A stretch of 56,478 nucleotides of DNA. Origin: Ruminococcus sp. (GTDB lineage Bacteria > Bacillota > Clostridia > Oscillospirales > Ruminococcaceae). This document shows, piece by piece, positions 27,213-35,834 of the stretch. The first letter of the stretch is position 1; every line of letters starts with the position of its first letter. The notes under the pieces are model-generated. The model searched no databases, was not told the origin of the DNA, and saw only the letters and a program-made list of their open reading frames with translations. The translations under genes and the position numbers were made by a program. Location of the stretch: the NCBI GenBank assembly GCA_017526445.1, contig JAFXRI010000039.1:1-56478 (forward strand), given 5' to 3'.

Positions 27213-27920
27213 ATGAAAATGAGAAAGATTTTTGCAGGCATGGCTGCAGCTGCAATGGCTATGACCATGGCTATCTCTGCTTCCGCTGAAGAGGTTGCAC
27301 TTACTGGCAAGGCGATCACAATGAACGACAGCGCTATCAGAGTTAACATCTTCAACCCCTGGGGCGATGAGACCTGCAAGGCTGTAGAGTCGATGGAAGT
27401 ATTTGACTATGCTGTTCAGGCTGACGTTACTGTTAAGGTAACAGGTGCCGATCAGGTAGGCGGCAAGTTCAAGATGTACATCAACGGTTCTGCAAACGTA
27501 GATGCTGCTGACATTCAGGTATGGGAGCCCGGCGCAGGCACAGCTTGCGAGACTTCTGTAGTTGACGTTGACGGCGACGGTGAGTACGTTATTACCTTCA
27601 AGGTTACCGAAGGTTCTTGGATCTATGGCGAGAACAACTTCCTGGCTGTTTACACTGACATTGATACCGATACTTGGTCTGCTCTGAATGACGGTGAAGG
27701 CGATCCTAACCTCCTCCAGATCACAAAGATCGACATCACCAAGGAAGGCGAAGAAGCTCCTGCTCCCGATCCTGAGCCTGAGCCTGAGCCCGCTCCTGCT
27801 CCCGAGCCTGAGCCCGCTCCTGCTCCCGTTCCTTCCGCTCCTACAGGTGCTGGCGCTGGAATCGCTCTTGCCGGCCTTGCTGTAGCAGGCGCTGCACTCG
27901 TTATCTCCAAGAAGAAGTAA
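27213..27920 (+). CDS. Secreted surface protein with Pro/Glu/Ala stalk and C-terminal membrane anchor
   Basis: The 235 residues comprise a signal peptide (cleavage after ASA, about 25), a beta-rich domain (26-178) with several aromatic residues, and a stalk of Pro, Glu and Ala (about 182-209). A hydrophobic segment (212-231) and KKK end the protein. APTG before the hydrophobic part resembles a degenerate sortase signal but is not a standard LPxTG. The domain looks like a small carbohydrate-binding or adhesion module, though I do not recognise a family. Codons are strongly biased (mostly GCT, GTT and AAG), suggesting high expression. It has its own promoter and a strong terminator. Confidence 0.8.
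   Translation: MKMRKIFAGMAAAAMAMTMAISASAEEVALTGKAITMNDSAIRVNIFNPWGDETCKAVESMEVFDYAVQADVTVKVTGADQVGGKFKMYINGSANVDAADIQVWEPGAGTACETSVVDVDGDGEYVITFKVTEGSWIYGENNFLAVYTDIDTDTWSALNDGEGDPNLLQITKIDITKEGEEAPAPDPEPEPEPAPAPEPEPAPAPVPSAPTGAGAGIALAGLAVAGAALVISKKK
27756..27834 (+). repeat. Short tandem repeats encoding the Pro/Glu/Ala stalk
   Basis: Units CCTGAG and CCTGCT alternate, and the block GAGCCTGAGCCCGCTCCTGC recurs once, 24 bases apart. It encodes PEPEPAPA units. Such tracts change length easily by slippage. Confidence 0.75.
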
Positions 27921-27956
27921 TTCTGACTGGGAACGAAAAATCAAGTAAATAAAGAG

Positions 27957-27984
27957 AGCCGTATCTTAGGATACGGCTTTTTTT
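27957..27984 (+). terminator. Strong terminator after the secreted stalk protein gene
   Basis: AGCCGTATC and GATACGGCT form a perfect 9-bp stem around TTAG, followed by seven T residues. Confidence 0.93.
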
Positions 27985-28033
27985 GTTACGTTCCCGGAGA
28001 CCGGATGAAGCATATCTGTGAAGGCCGCAGATC

Positions 28034-28687
28034 TTACATCATCATCGGGGGATCGTTGACATAAACGGTCTTGGGCTTTTTGGTCTTTATCATCAGGATG
28101 ATAAATATTATGAGGAAGAGAGCGCCTACGCCGAAGCCGATGAAGGGGATGAACTTCATTGAATCGTACTGCACGCAGTTGAATACACAGCTCTCGTCAA
28201 CGAGTTCGAGATAATCCTGGGTGGTGAGGCCCCACTCGTCGAAGCACTCTTTGAGGTACTGCTTTACCTTGTCGGGCATGGCGATGACCTTAGTGGTGAC
28301 ATTTACCGGTGTGGGTACGGGAGCGTCCGGATTATCAAGTATTGCCCTTGACTGGTCGGCGAGCTTGTCAAGCGAGGTCTGGACGTCCTTATTGCCTGCG
28401 CTTACAACGGCATAGTGGTTGTTGAAGTAAACCAGATAATAAGGTGTCTCGCTGGAACCCATAGGGATGAAGCCGTATTTGCGGGTGGTCTTCTGCACAG
28501 CGATCTGGCCGAAGGAGGCGTCGATGTCTCCGCGGACAAGATCGCCCACCTCTGCGCTTTCCTTATCGACGGTTTTGAAATCGGTGATGTCATCCTTCAT
28601 GATCTTGATAGTATCACCGAGTCCGATAGCGCCCATAAAGAATCCTATGACACTGATGGCCGCTATGATGATCTTTACTCTGAACAT
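28034..28687 (-). CDS. Two-TM protein of unknown function (paralogue of the gene at 12783-13481)
   Basis: The 217 residues repeat the layout of the protein at 12783: membrane segment (4-23), outer domain, membrane segment (about 178-200), short tail ending PPMMM. Shared stretches are FIPMGS...YLVYFNNHYAVVSAG and KLADQSRAILD. I chose the ATG at 28687, five bases after GGAGGAG. The in-frame ATG at 28708 lies upstream of the ribosome site and cannot use it. It is single, with its own promoter, convergent to the secreted protein gene. Confidence 0.82.
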   Translation of the reverse strand: MFRVKIIIAAISVIGFFMGAIGLGDTIKIMKDDITDFKTVDKESAEVGDLVRGDIDASFGQIAVQKTTRKYGFIPMGSSETPYYLVYFNNHYAVVSAGNKDVQTSLDKLADQSRAILDNPDAPVPTPVNVTTKVIAMPDKVKQYLKECFDEWGLTTQDYLELVDESCVFNCVQYDSMKFIPFIGFGVGALFLIIFIILMIKTKKPKTVYVNDPPMMM

Positions 28688-28719
28688 TATTACTCCTCCT
28701 ATAAACATTAGATGATATA

Positions 28720-28748
28720 ATCATAACACAGCAGAAAAGAACTGTCAA
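28720..28748 (-). promoter_or_regulatory. Promoter of the second two-TM protein gene
   Basis: On the minus strand TTGACA (28743-28748), 17 bp and TATGAT (28720-28725). The leader to the start at 28687 is about 25 bases. Confidence 0.8.
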
Positions 28749-28810
28749 GACATATTTTGCGGTGCCGCCGGCGAAAGAGGATCAAATTTGACGGTATAAC
28801 AATTTATGCC

Positions 28811-28839
28811 TTGCATTGGAACCGGAAATATTGTATAAT
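28811..28839 (+). promoter_or_regulatory. Promoter of the patatin-like gene cluster
   Basis: TTGCAT (28811-28816), 17 bp and TATAAT (28834-28839). Transcription would start near 28846. This rules out the ATG at 28816 as the start of the following gene. Confidence 0.78.
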
Positions 28840-28872
28840 GGTAACATCAAATATTATTCGGAGATGATACTG

Positions 28873-29787
28873 ATGAGTGAAAAGGTATATTCGGGGATCC
28901 GTGAACTGCCCCGGGGGAATGCTCCCGAGACGGTCACAGAGGGATGTCTTGTGCTGGAGGGCGGCGCCTTCCGCGGAGTGTACACCAACGGAGTACTGGA
29001 CGTGCTGATGCAGGCGGGGATCAATCTCAGGACGGTCTACGGCGTGTCGGCGGGGGCGCTCAATGCGGTGAATTACGTCGCGGGACAGATAGGCCGTTCG
29101 GGGAGATTCAATCTCCGCTACCGCCATGACAGCAGATATGTGGGAAAGGATGCCCTGAAAACCAACCGCGGGCTTATCGGGTTCGATTTTGCCTTCGGCG
29201 ATCAGAAGGGAGTGGAGAAGCTCAATACTGAGCGCCTGATGAGCCCGGAGCGTGAGCTCTACGCTGTGGCTACCTGTCTTGAAACAGGAAAGGCCGAGGC
29301 TTTTGAGAAGGGCAGCGATATTGAGCGGATGTTCGCGGCTGTACAGGCATCGGCTTCGATGCCGTATCTTTCGAGTGTGGTGGAGATAGACGGGCGGCAT
29401 TACCTTGACGGCGGATGCGCCTGCAAGATACCCCACAGATTTGCCCTCGGCAGAGATTTTGAGAAGATCGTTGTCGTGAGGACCAGGACCAGGAGCTACC
29501 GCAAGAAGCTGAAAACAGGACGCAGCCTGCCGGCAGCAAGACTGATATATAAGGACTATCCCGACTTCTGCGCCTCGCTGGAGCGGGAGCGGGACAGCTA
29601 CAACCGCCAGTGCGATGAGCTGGAGCTTCTTGAGGCCAAGGGCAGGATCTTTGTGATCGCCCCCTCGGAGGAGCTTAGCGTCAGCAGACTGGAGGGCGAT
29701 ATGGAAAAACTGGGTGCGCTTTATCACCTGGGATATGACGATGCCGAAGCAAGGCTGGAGGATCTGAAAAGATACCTGGGTATCTGA
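28873..29787 (+). CDS. Patatin-like phospholipase / acyl hydrolase
   Basis: The 304-residue protein has the patatin oxyanion loop EGGAFRGVYTNG (about 29-40), nucleophile Ser59 in GVSAGALN and catalytic Asp179 in YLDGG. This makes the Ser-Asp dyad complete. It resembles the bacterial YlbK/RssA-like cytosolic patatins; no signal peptide is present. It probably cleaves acyl chains from lipids. The start at 28873 follows GGAG by nine bases and lies downstream of the promoter's -10 box, whereas the longer frame would start inside the promoter. It leads a run of five small genes. Confidence 0.85.
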   Translation: MSEKVYSGIRELPRGNAPETVTEGCLVLEGGAFRGVYTNGVLDVLMQAGINLRTVYGVSAGALNAVNYVAGQIGRSGRFNLRYRHDSRYVGKDALKTNRGLIGFDFAFGDQKGVEKLNTERLMSPERELYAVATCLETGKAEAFEKGSDIERMFAAVQASASMPYLSSVVEIDGRHYLDGGCACKIPHRFALGRDFEKIVVVRTRTRSYRKKLKTGRSLPAARLIYKDYPDFCASLERERDSYNRQCDELELLEAKGRIFVIAPSEELSVSRLEGDMEKLGALYHLGYDDAEARLEDLKRYLGI

Positions 29788-29812
29788 CAGCGGGAACAAG
29801 GAGTGAACAGAA

Positions 29813-30445
29813 ATGACCGGATGCAGGAACAGTAAGGGTGTACGGCTGCTGCCTTTGGCCTGCAATGCAGCGATGATAGTCCTTGAACTTGTGGGGACGA
29901 GTCTGGCCTTTGCCAAGGGAGGCCTGGGTACACTGAAATGGTTCACGGTGCTATCGAACATACTGGCGCTGATCTCCAGCATAGCTTTCCTGATCTCGTA
30001 TCTGCGGCGCGGCGGAAAGGTGTCCTTTATCGCGGGCCTGCTGAGGTATTTTGCCTCCTGCTGTCTGGCGTTGACTTTCCTGACGGTGATCTTTGTGCTG
30101 GTGCCTATGGCGGTGCCGGGCGGAACTGTGGCTAACGTACTTTTCCGCGGAGCAAATCTGTATCATCACCTGCTGTGCCCGATACTGTCCTGCCTGTCAT
30201 TTATTTTTGCGGAGCAGGGCGTACACATAGATAAGAAGCTTATGTTTGCTTCCCTTGCTCCGACGATGATCTACGCAGTGGTGTTCGTGATACTCAACAT
30301 TGCGCGGGTGGTTAAGGGACCTTATCCCTTCCTGCGGGTGTATGAACAGCCCTGGTATATGTCGGTCGTGTGGGCAGCTGTGATAGGCGGTCTGGCTGCA
30401 GGCTCAGCCTGGCTGATAGGGCGGCTCAGGAACAAAGCCGGATAG
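29813..30445 (+). CDS. Pr6Pr-like polytopic membrane protein
   Basis: The 210 residues form six predicted membrane helices. The segments FTVLSNILALIS, LRYFASCCLALTFLTVIF and GANLYHHLLCPILS recall the Pr6Pr / FAR-17a (AIG1-like) family. I base this on general pattern, not a search. The function of bacterial members is unknown. It begins 26 bases after the patatin gene and is likely co-transcribed. Confidence 0.65.
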   Translation: MTGCRNSKGVRLLPLACNAAMIVLELVGTSLAFAKGGLGTLKWFTVLSNILALISSIAFLISYLRRGGKVSFIAGLLRYFASCCLALTFLTVIFVLVPMAVPGGTVANVLFRGANLYHHLLCPILSCLSFIFAEQGVHIDKKLMFASLAPTMIYAVVFVILNIARVVKGPYPFLRVYEQPWYMSVVWAAVIGGLAAGSAWLIGRLRNKAG

Positions 30446-30455
30446 GGGGATTTGT

Positions 30456-30896
30456 ATGGACAAGGATGCTATACGTTTTTTGATAAAGGCGAAGCGGGCG
30501 ACATACGCCGGCAAGGGTGCCGAGACGGTCTCTTCCCGCAGGGCTTCTCACGATCTGATCTTCCGCGAGGGTGACTTTATGTATCTTGACACATACCTTG
30601 GAGGAGAGAGGTTCGCCGGCGAGGAGGCATTGTGGATAAAGGATATCCCCTGCTGGAGTATGAACTACGCAGGGAGAGTCATCGGCGAGGGGTTCAGCGG
30701 TGACTTCCTGAAAGAGGCTTTGCTGAGAGTGCCCGAGGACAAGCCCTTCCGCGGGCCGGAGGAGTATTCGGAGGGAGATTTCGTTTACCGCTGTGAGGTC
30801 ACGGGAGACTCCGAGTGGTTCCAGGGCAGGGAGACTATCTTCCGTGCCGGAGAGCTTATATACGAATGTTACTATCACGGCGGTACGATAAAGTGA
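30456..30896 (+). CDS. DUF5680-like small protein
   Basis: The 146-residue soluble protein begins MDKDAIRFLIKAKRATYAGKG, followed by SHDLIFREGDFMYLDTYLGG and EALWIKDIPCWSMNYAGRV. These match my memory of the DUF5680 family, common in Firmicutes and uncharacterised. Its TYLGG and WSMNY segments suggest a compact beta fold. It starts 11 bases after the membrane protein gene, with GGGG upstream. Confidence 0.7.
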   Translation: MDKDAIRFLIKAKRATYAGKGAETVSSRRASHDLIFREGDFMYLDTYLGGERFAGEEALWIKDIPCWSMNYAGRVIGEGFSGDFLKEALLRVPEDKPFRGPEEYSEGDFVYRCEVTGDSEWFQGRETIFRAGELIYECYYHGGTIK

Positions 30897-30931
30897 GGAG
30901 AGACTGAACAAACACCAAAGGAGACATTATT

Positions 30932-31375
30932 ATGATCGAGATAAAAGAACTTACTCCGGATGAATTCCCGGAGATGAAGGAGCTGTTCAGAGCGGTGTTC
31001 ACAGCACCTCCGTGGGAGGATGACTGGAGCGACGAGCAGCAGCTGGACGAATATCTGAAGGACCTTTGCCAGGTCCGCACGCCCATAGACCTGGGGCTCT
31101 ACGAGGACGGCCGTCTCATAGGCATATCGATAGGCTGTGTGAAGCACTGGTGCGGCGGGACTGAATACTTCATCGACGAATTATGCATAGCAAGGGACCG
31201 TCAGGGCGGCGGCCTCGGCACGAGATTTATGGAGCTTATCGAGAGTCATCTGGCTGAACGGGGCATAAGGCAGATCTTTCTGATGACGCAGAAGAGAGTC
31301 CCTGCTTACAGTTTCTACAAGCACCGCGGTTTCAATGAGGTCGAAGGGCTGACGCCCTTTTTCAAGGAGTTCTGA
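30932..31375 (+). CDS. GNAT-family N-acetyltransferase
   Basis: The 147 residues follow the GNAT pattern. The acetyl-CoA motif is RQGGGLGTRFMELIESH, preceded by the strand YFIDELCIARDR. The C-terminal part has VPAYSFYKHRGFNEVEG. The substrate is unknown. It starts after AAAGGAG and is separated by 36 bases from the DUF5680-like gene. Confidence 0.85.
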   Translation: MIEIKELTPDEFPEMKELFRAVFTAPPWEDDWSDEQQLDEYLKDLCQVRTPIDLGLYEDGRLIGISIGCVKHWCGGTEYFIDELCIARDRQGGGLGTRFMELIESHLAERGIRQIFLMTQKRVPAYSFYKHRGFNEVEGLTPFFKEF

Positions 31376-31382
31376 TGCGGAT

Positions 31383-31868
31383 ATGGCAGACGGAAGTAAT
31401 TACATCTGGAAAAAAGCGGGAATCGAAGATATCAGCCAGTTGGTGGAAACACGTATCACCGTGCTCTTAGCGGCGAACAGGCTCCCCGAAGGGACGGATA
31501 TGAGCGAAGTGGAACGGGAGACAAGGGCATACTATGAAAGGGCTCTTGCTGACGGTACGCACGTGGCATATCTTGTATTTGAGAGCGGAAACTTCGTAGG
31601 TGCCGGGGGGATAAGCTATTACGCGGTCATGCCCACCTATCACAACCCTACGGGCAGGAAGGCATATGTGATGAATATGTACACTCATCCCGGACACCGC
31701 CGGCGCGGCATCGCATATAAGACTCTGGATCTGCTGGTAAATGATGCGCGGGAAAAGGGCATCATGGAGATCACGCTTGAGGCCACTGAAATGGGACGTG
31801 CGCTGTATGAGAGGTATGGCTTCACACAGATGAACAGCGAAATGGAACTGACTGCTCACTCATTATGA
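31383..31868 (+). CDS. Second GNAT-family N-acetyltransferase
   Basis: The 161-residue protein has the acetyl-CoA loop HRRRGIAYKTLDLL, a core strand KAYVMNMYTHPG, and the typical ending GRALYERYGFTQMNSEMEL. It is a different subfamily from its neighbour. The likely ribosome site AAGGAG sits in the end of the upstream gene, 13 bases before the ATG, so translation may be weak or coupled. A strong terminator follows at 31951. Confidence 0.83.
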   Translation: MADGSNYIWKKAGIEDISQLVETRITVLLAANRLPEGTDMSEVERETRAYYERALADGTHVAYLVFESGNFVGAGGISYYAVMPTYHNPTGRKAYVMNMYTHPGHRRRGIAYKTLDLLVNDAREKGIMEITLEATEMGRALYERYGFTQMNSEMELTAHSL

Positions 31869-31950
31869 GGGCAGCATCAGGCGTGTTTTGTCCCCGCAGC
31901 GTTCGCTGAACGGGCATTTTCCGCACCTGGATCAGCTCTGTTTTCGATAC

Positions 31951-31990
31951 GGCGCCTCCGATCTTTCTGGATCGGAGGCGCCTCTTTTGT
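31951..31990 (+). terminator. Strong terminator after the GNAT genes
   Basis: GGCGCCTCCGATC and GATCGGAGGCGCC form a perfect 13-bp stem around TTTCTG, followed by TCTTTTG. It ends the patatin-GNAT cluster. Confidence 0.9.
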
Positions 31991-32004
31991 CTGGTTGTGC
32001 AGGA

Positions 32005-32045
32005 TTTGTATATCTGCACAAAAAACAATGTTAAAATTTGTATAT
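32005..32045 (+). promoter_or_regulatory. Paired TTTGTATAT boxes upstream of the GH2 promoter
   Basis: Two identical TTTGTATAT boxes start at 32005 and 32037, 32 bp or about three helix turns apart. Both are followed by an ACAAA. The second box ends about nine bases before the -35 position. This is the arrangement expected for a dimeric activator such as an AraC-type sugar regulator. The regulator itself is not in view. Confidence 0.45.
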
Positions 32046-32053
32046 ACAGACAG

Positions 32054-32082
32054 TACACAAACATCGCTTTTTCTGATATAAT
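32054..32082 (+). promoter_or_regulatory. Weak-(-35) promoter of the GH2 gene
   Basis: TATAAT at 32077-32082 is perfect, but the hexamer 17 bp upstream is TACACA, a poor -35. Transcription probably needs an activator. Between it and the gene lies an inverted repeat, ATGATA..CATAT / ATATG..TATCAT (32102-32132), in the roughly 180-base leader. I see no other structure there. Confidence 0.6.
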
Positions 32083-32267
32083 GGTCTAAAAGCAGCTCGC
32101 GATGATAGTTTCATATTTTTATATGTTATCATTGTTTACTATGCTGTCTCATACGGAAGAGCATTTGCTGCACAGCCCGAAGCTGTACAACGGCGGGCAG
32201 GTAAGAACGTGTGGGGATGATCGGTCAGGCAAACGGCTTGCGGGCTATTATAAGGGGAGTAAGGGAT

Positions 32268-35200
32268 ATGAGAGAAACGATCTTGTTCTGTGACGGCTGG
32301 GAGTTTTCTTTGCAGCCCATAGGCAGCGAATACAGAGATGATCTTGAATGGCAGAGAGTGGACATACCTCACGACTGGCTCATCGAGGATACAAAGGATC
32401 TTTACAAGACCTCGACGGGCTGGTACCGCCGTGTCTTCACGGTGCCGGAGGACGGCAGACGCACCTCGCTGCGCTTTGAAGGTGTGTATATGGATTGCAG
32501 GGTATATGTGAACGGCAGTCTGGCCGGGGAGTGGAAGTATGGCTATACCACTTTCGAGTTCGATATCACAGACCTGCTCGTGAGCGGCGAGAACCTTGTC
32601 ACCGTCAGAGTGGATCACAGGGAGCCTAACTCCCGCTGGTATTCCGGAGCAGGTATTTACAGACGGGTATGGCTGAACCGTTTCGGGAAGACTCACTTCC
32701 TCCCCGACGGAGTATATATATCGGCAGACGAAAAGGGCGGTCTGACCGTCACATCCGAGACCGAACGCCCTGAGGGGGATGCGGCTGCCCCCCTTAGCCT
32801 GAGAACTACCGTTTATTACGGCGGTGAGATCAAGGCGGGACCTCTGACAAGTGCGGTGTGTGCGGCGGACAGGTCTGTGCTGCCGGCAGAGATCACTCGC
32901 AGCGGCTGGAGCTATTCCTCCAACACTCAGTATCTCAAAGTCGAAAACCCGAAGCTGTGGGAGCTTGAGAAGCCGGAGCTTTATACCTGTGTGACGGAGC
33001 TTTTGCAGGACGGAGAGGTCATCGACAGCGTAAGCATCCGTTTCGGGTTCAGAAAGATAGAATTCACCACCGACAAAGGGTTCTTTTTAAACAGCAGACA
33101 CGTCAAGCTGCACGGAGCCTGTATGCATCACGATCTGGGAGCGCTGGGTTCGGCAGTGAACAGGTACGCCGTAAAAAGGCAGCTATTAAAGCTGAGAGAA
33201 ATGGGCGTGAACGCAGTCCGTACCAGCCACAATCCTCCCGCAGCGGAACTGCTTGAGCTGGCTGATGAGCTGGGCTTCCTTATACTCGATGAAGCTTTTG
33301 ATATGTGGGAGGGCGCCAAGACTACCTACGACTATGCAAGGTTCTTCCCCGAATGGGTCCGCAGGGACGTGGCCTCCTGGATAAGGCGTGACAGGAATCA
33401 TCCCTGTCTGATCGGGTGGAGCATCGGCAACGAGATATATGATACCAACAACAGCGAGAGGGGACAGGAAGTGACCTCGCTGCTGAAAGCGCTTGTTCAG
33501 CAGCACGATCCCCGAAGGACCGCTTACATAACTATCGGCTCGAACTATATGGGAGGAGAGAACGCCCGCAGGTGTGCCGATATACTGAAAGTTGCCGGGT
33601 ACAACTACGCCGAAAGGCTTTATGACAAACAGCACGCTGAGCATCCTGACTGGATGATCTACGGTTCGGAGACCTCATCGGTGGTACAGAGCAGGGGAAT
33701 ATATCATTTTCCCCTGGAGAGGCCGATACTGTGCGAGGATGACGAGCAGTGCTCCTCGCTGGGAAACAGTGCGCCTGCCTGGGCAGCCAAGAGCTGGGAG
33801 GCCTGCATCATCCCCGACCGAGACAGGGATTTCTGTGCAGGGCAGTTCATATGGACGGGCTTCGACTATATCGGTGAGCCGACACCTTACTCCACCAAAA
33901 ACAGCTATTTCGGTCATTATGATACGGCGGGCTTCCCGAAGGACAGCTCCTATGTGTTCAGGACTGTGTGGACGGACGGAGGATCCCGTCCATTCGTGCA
34001 TATCTTCCCTTACTGGGATTTCACCGAGGGTGATATGATAGATATTCGTGTTGCGAGCAACTGTTCCCGCGTTGAGGTTTACTTCAACGATGAGCACATA
34101 GCCGGCGGAGACCTTGATCCCGCCCACAGCGACAAGCTCACCCTGGATATAAAACTGCCATACCGCAAGGGCGTGATCCGTGCTTTGGCTTACGACGCAT
34201 CAGGGAATGAAGTCTGCTGTGACGAGGTAAGAAGCTTCGGCGATGCGGCAGGAGTAACAGTCACCGCTGACAGGGAGACACTCCGTGCAGGCAGTGACGA
34301 GCTTTGCTTTGCCGAGATCTCGGCGGTGGACGAAAACGGCGTGTTTGCAGCCAATGCCAACGACAGAGTATTCGTAAGCGTGACTGGTGCAGGCAGGCTC
34401 ATCGGCCTTGACAACGGCGATCCCACCGACTACGAGCAGTATAAGGGGACATCCCGTAGATTGTTCTCGGGCAAGCTGCTGGCGGTCATTGCTCCCACCG
34501 GGGAGGACGGGGAGATCAGGCTGACTGTGACCTCGCCTTCGCTTAAAAAGACTGAGCTGATTTTAAGATCGGAGAAAGCGGAGCCCATAAAGGGTATGAG
34601 CTTTGTACAGAGCTGCTCCGACAGGCCCTGCGACTGCCCGGATGCGATAAAGGATATACCGGTAAGGCGTATCGAGCTTTCCGGGGAGAGAACAGTCTTT
34701 GATGCCGAGCATACCGAGCTGAGCTTTAAAACAAGGCTTTATCCCGCAAACACAGTCTATGGCGGAGATATCGAATACAGGATAACCACCGAGAGCGGGA
34801 TAGTCTCGCCTCTTGCGGAAATAGTATCTCAGACTGAGAAAGGCGTTACCGTTCGGTGCTTCGGGGATGGAGAGTTCTTCCTGAGGGCATTCAGCCGCAA
34901 CGGTACAGAAAAGATTCATATTTTCTCGATGCTGAAACTCCGGGCAGAGGGCATAGGCTCGGCGCTTATCGATCCCTACAGTAATATACCGGGAGGACTG
35001 TTCACCGCCGCTTCAAATGCAGCAAATGGTATGCAGCACGGAGTCTCCATCGGTCAGGGCGGCGGCTGGATAGGCTATGATAACCTTGACTTCGGCAGCG
35101 TCGGCAGCGACGAGATCACAGTTTCGCTGTTCGCTAATTACTCAACACCGGTACGCATAAAGGTATGGGACGGAACTCCGGAGGACGGTACGCTGCTGGG

Positions 35201-35705
35201 AGACTTTGAATACGATCTGAAGCCGATCTGGCTGACATATCAGGAGATGACGTTCAAGCTGCCGGTGATGCTGCGCGGCGTGCGTACGATCTCATTGCAG
35301 TCGGATATACAGTATGAGGTGGGCTTGTTCAGGTTCAGGAAATATGCCAAGGAAAATTCCGAGCTGCCGGCGCTGTACGCCGAGAACATCTACGGCGACA
35401 GCTTCACCCGCAGCGAGGACGCCGTTACTGACATAGGCAATAACGTGACCATAGATTTCGGTATGTTCGAGTTTAAGGAGCCGCCTGAGAAGATCTGTAT
35501 AACAGGCCGTTCGGCTCTGGCTGTGAACAGTATAGGGATCAAGATCGAAGGCGGGGAGTGTATGCAGTGGCAGTTTGAGTTCGAGGGCTGCAGTGAGTAC
35601 ACTGAGCGCTGCTTCCCCCTGGACGGTGTCAGGGGCAGCTGCCGGGTATCGGTGGTGTTCCTGCCGGGCTGCGAATTCGATCTCAGATCCATAAGATTCG
35701 GTTGA
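32268..35705 (+). CDS. Glycoside hydrolase family 2 enzyme (beta-galactosidase-type), multidomain
   Basis: The 1145 residues comprise a GH2 sugar-binding domain (IPHDW, GWYRR, GYTTFEFDIT), an Ig-like domain and a TIM barrel. Acid/base Glu389 lies in GWSIGNE and the putative nucleophile Glu468 in YGSET. A DUF4982-like domain follows, then an Ig-like domain. The last ~280 residues look like two extra beta-sandwich modules, the first CBM6-like. There is no signal peptide, so it should act on imported oligosaccharides. The start at 32268 has GGGGAG upstream. Beta-galactosidase is the likeliest activity, but GH2 also includes glucuronidases and mannosidases. It stands alone, without transporter or regulator. 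Confidence 0.85.
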   Translation: MRETILFCDGWEFSLQPIGSEYRDDLEWQRVDIPHDWLIEDTKDLYKTSTGWYRRVFTVPEDGRRTSLRFEGVYMDCRVYVNGSLAGEWKYGYTTFEFDITDLLVSGENLVTVRVDHREPNSRWYSGAGIYRRVWLNRFGKTHFLPDGVYISADEKGGLTVTSETERPEGDAAAPLSLRTTVYYGGEIKAGPLTSAVCAADRSVLPAEITRSGWSYSSNTQYLKVENPKLWELEKPELYTCVTELLQDGEVIDSVSIRFGFRKIEFTTDKGFFLNSRHVKLHGACMHHDLGALGSAVNRYAVKRQLLKLREMGVNAVRTSHNPPAAELLELADELGFLILDEAFDMWEGAKTTYDYARFFPEWVRRDVASWIRRDRNHPCLIGWSIGNEIYDTNNSERGQEVTSLLKALVQQHDPRRTAYITIGSNYMGGENARRCADILKVAGYNYAERLYDKQHAEHPDWMIYGSETSSVVQSRGIYHFPLERPILCEDDEQCSSLGNSAPAWAAKSWEACIIPDRDRDFCAGQFIWTGFDYIGEPTPYSTKNSYFGHYDTAGFPKDSSYVFRTVWTDGGSRPFVHIFPYWDFTEGDMIDIRVASNCSRVEVYFNDEHIAGGDLDPAHSDKLTLDIKLPYRKGVIRALAYDASGNEVCCDEVRSFGDAAGVTVTADRETLRAGSDELCFAEISAVDENGVFAANANDRVFVSVTGAGRLIGLDNGDPTDYEQYKGTSRRLFSGKLLAVIAPTGEDGEIRLTVTSPSLKKTELILRSEKAEPIKGMSFVQSCSDRPCDCPDAIKDIPVRRIELSGERTVFDAEHTELSFKTRLYPANTVYGGDIEYRITTESGIVSPLAEIVSQTEKGVTVRCFGDGEFFLRAFSRNGTEKIHIFSMLKLRAEGIGSALIDPYSNIPGGLFTAASNAANGMQHGVSIGQGGGWIGYDNLDFGSVGSDEITVSLFANYSTPVRIKVWDGTPEDGTLLGDFEYDLKPIWLTYQEMTFKLPVMLRGVRTISLQSDIQYEVGLFRFRKYAKENSELPALYAENIYGDSFTRSEDAVTDIGNNVTIDFGMFEFKEPPEKICITGRSALAVNSIGIKIEGGECMQWQFEFEGCSEYTERCFPLDGVRGSCRVSVVFLPGCEFDLRSIRFG

Positions 35706-35770
35706 TCGCCGGGATCCGGCATATATTGTGGTTTTGACTGTGCCTTGCATACAAAATAACGTGTTACCGC

Positions 35771-35799
35771 TTGACAAAAGGGCTCTTATGTAATATAAT
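35771..35799 (+). promoter_or_regulatory. Consensus promoter of the cohesin-like membrane protein gene
   Basis: TTGACA (35771-35776), 17 bp and TATAAT (35794-35799) match consensus exactly. The leader to the start at 35835 is about 30 bases with a GGAGGAGG ribosome site. Confidence 0.9.
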
Positions 35800-35834
35800 T
35801 GTATTGTGTATCGAGATCCGGAGGAGGTGGCGTT

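Noticed and set aside
32102-32293. A 63-codon frame in the GH2 leader starting MIVSYFYMLSLF
   Set aside because: No ribosome site; it begins within an inverted repeat and overlaps the real start in another frame.
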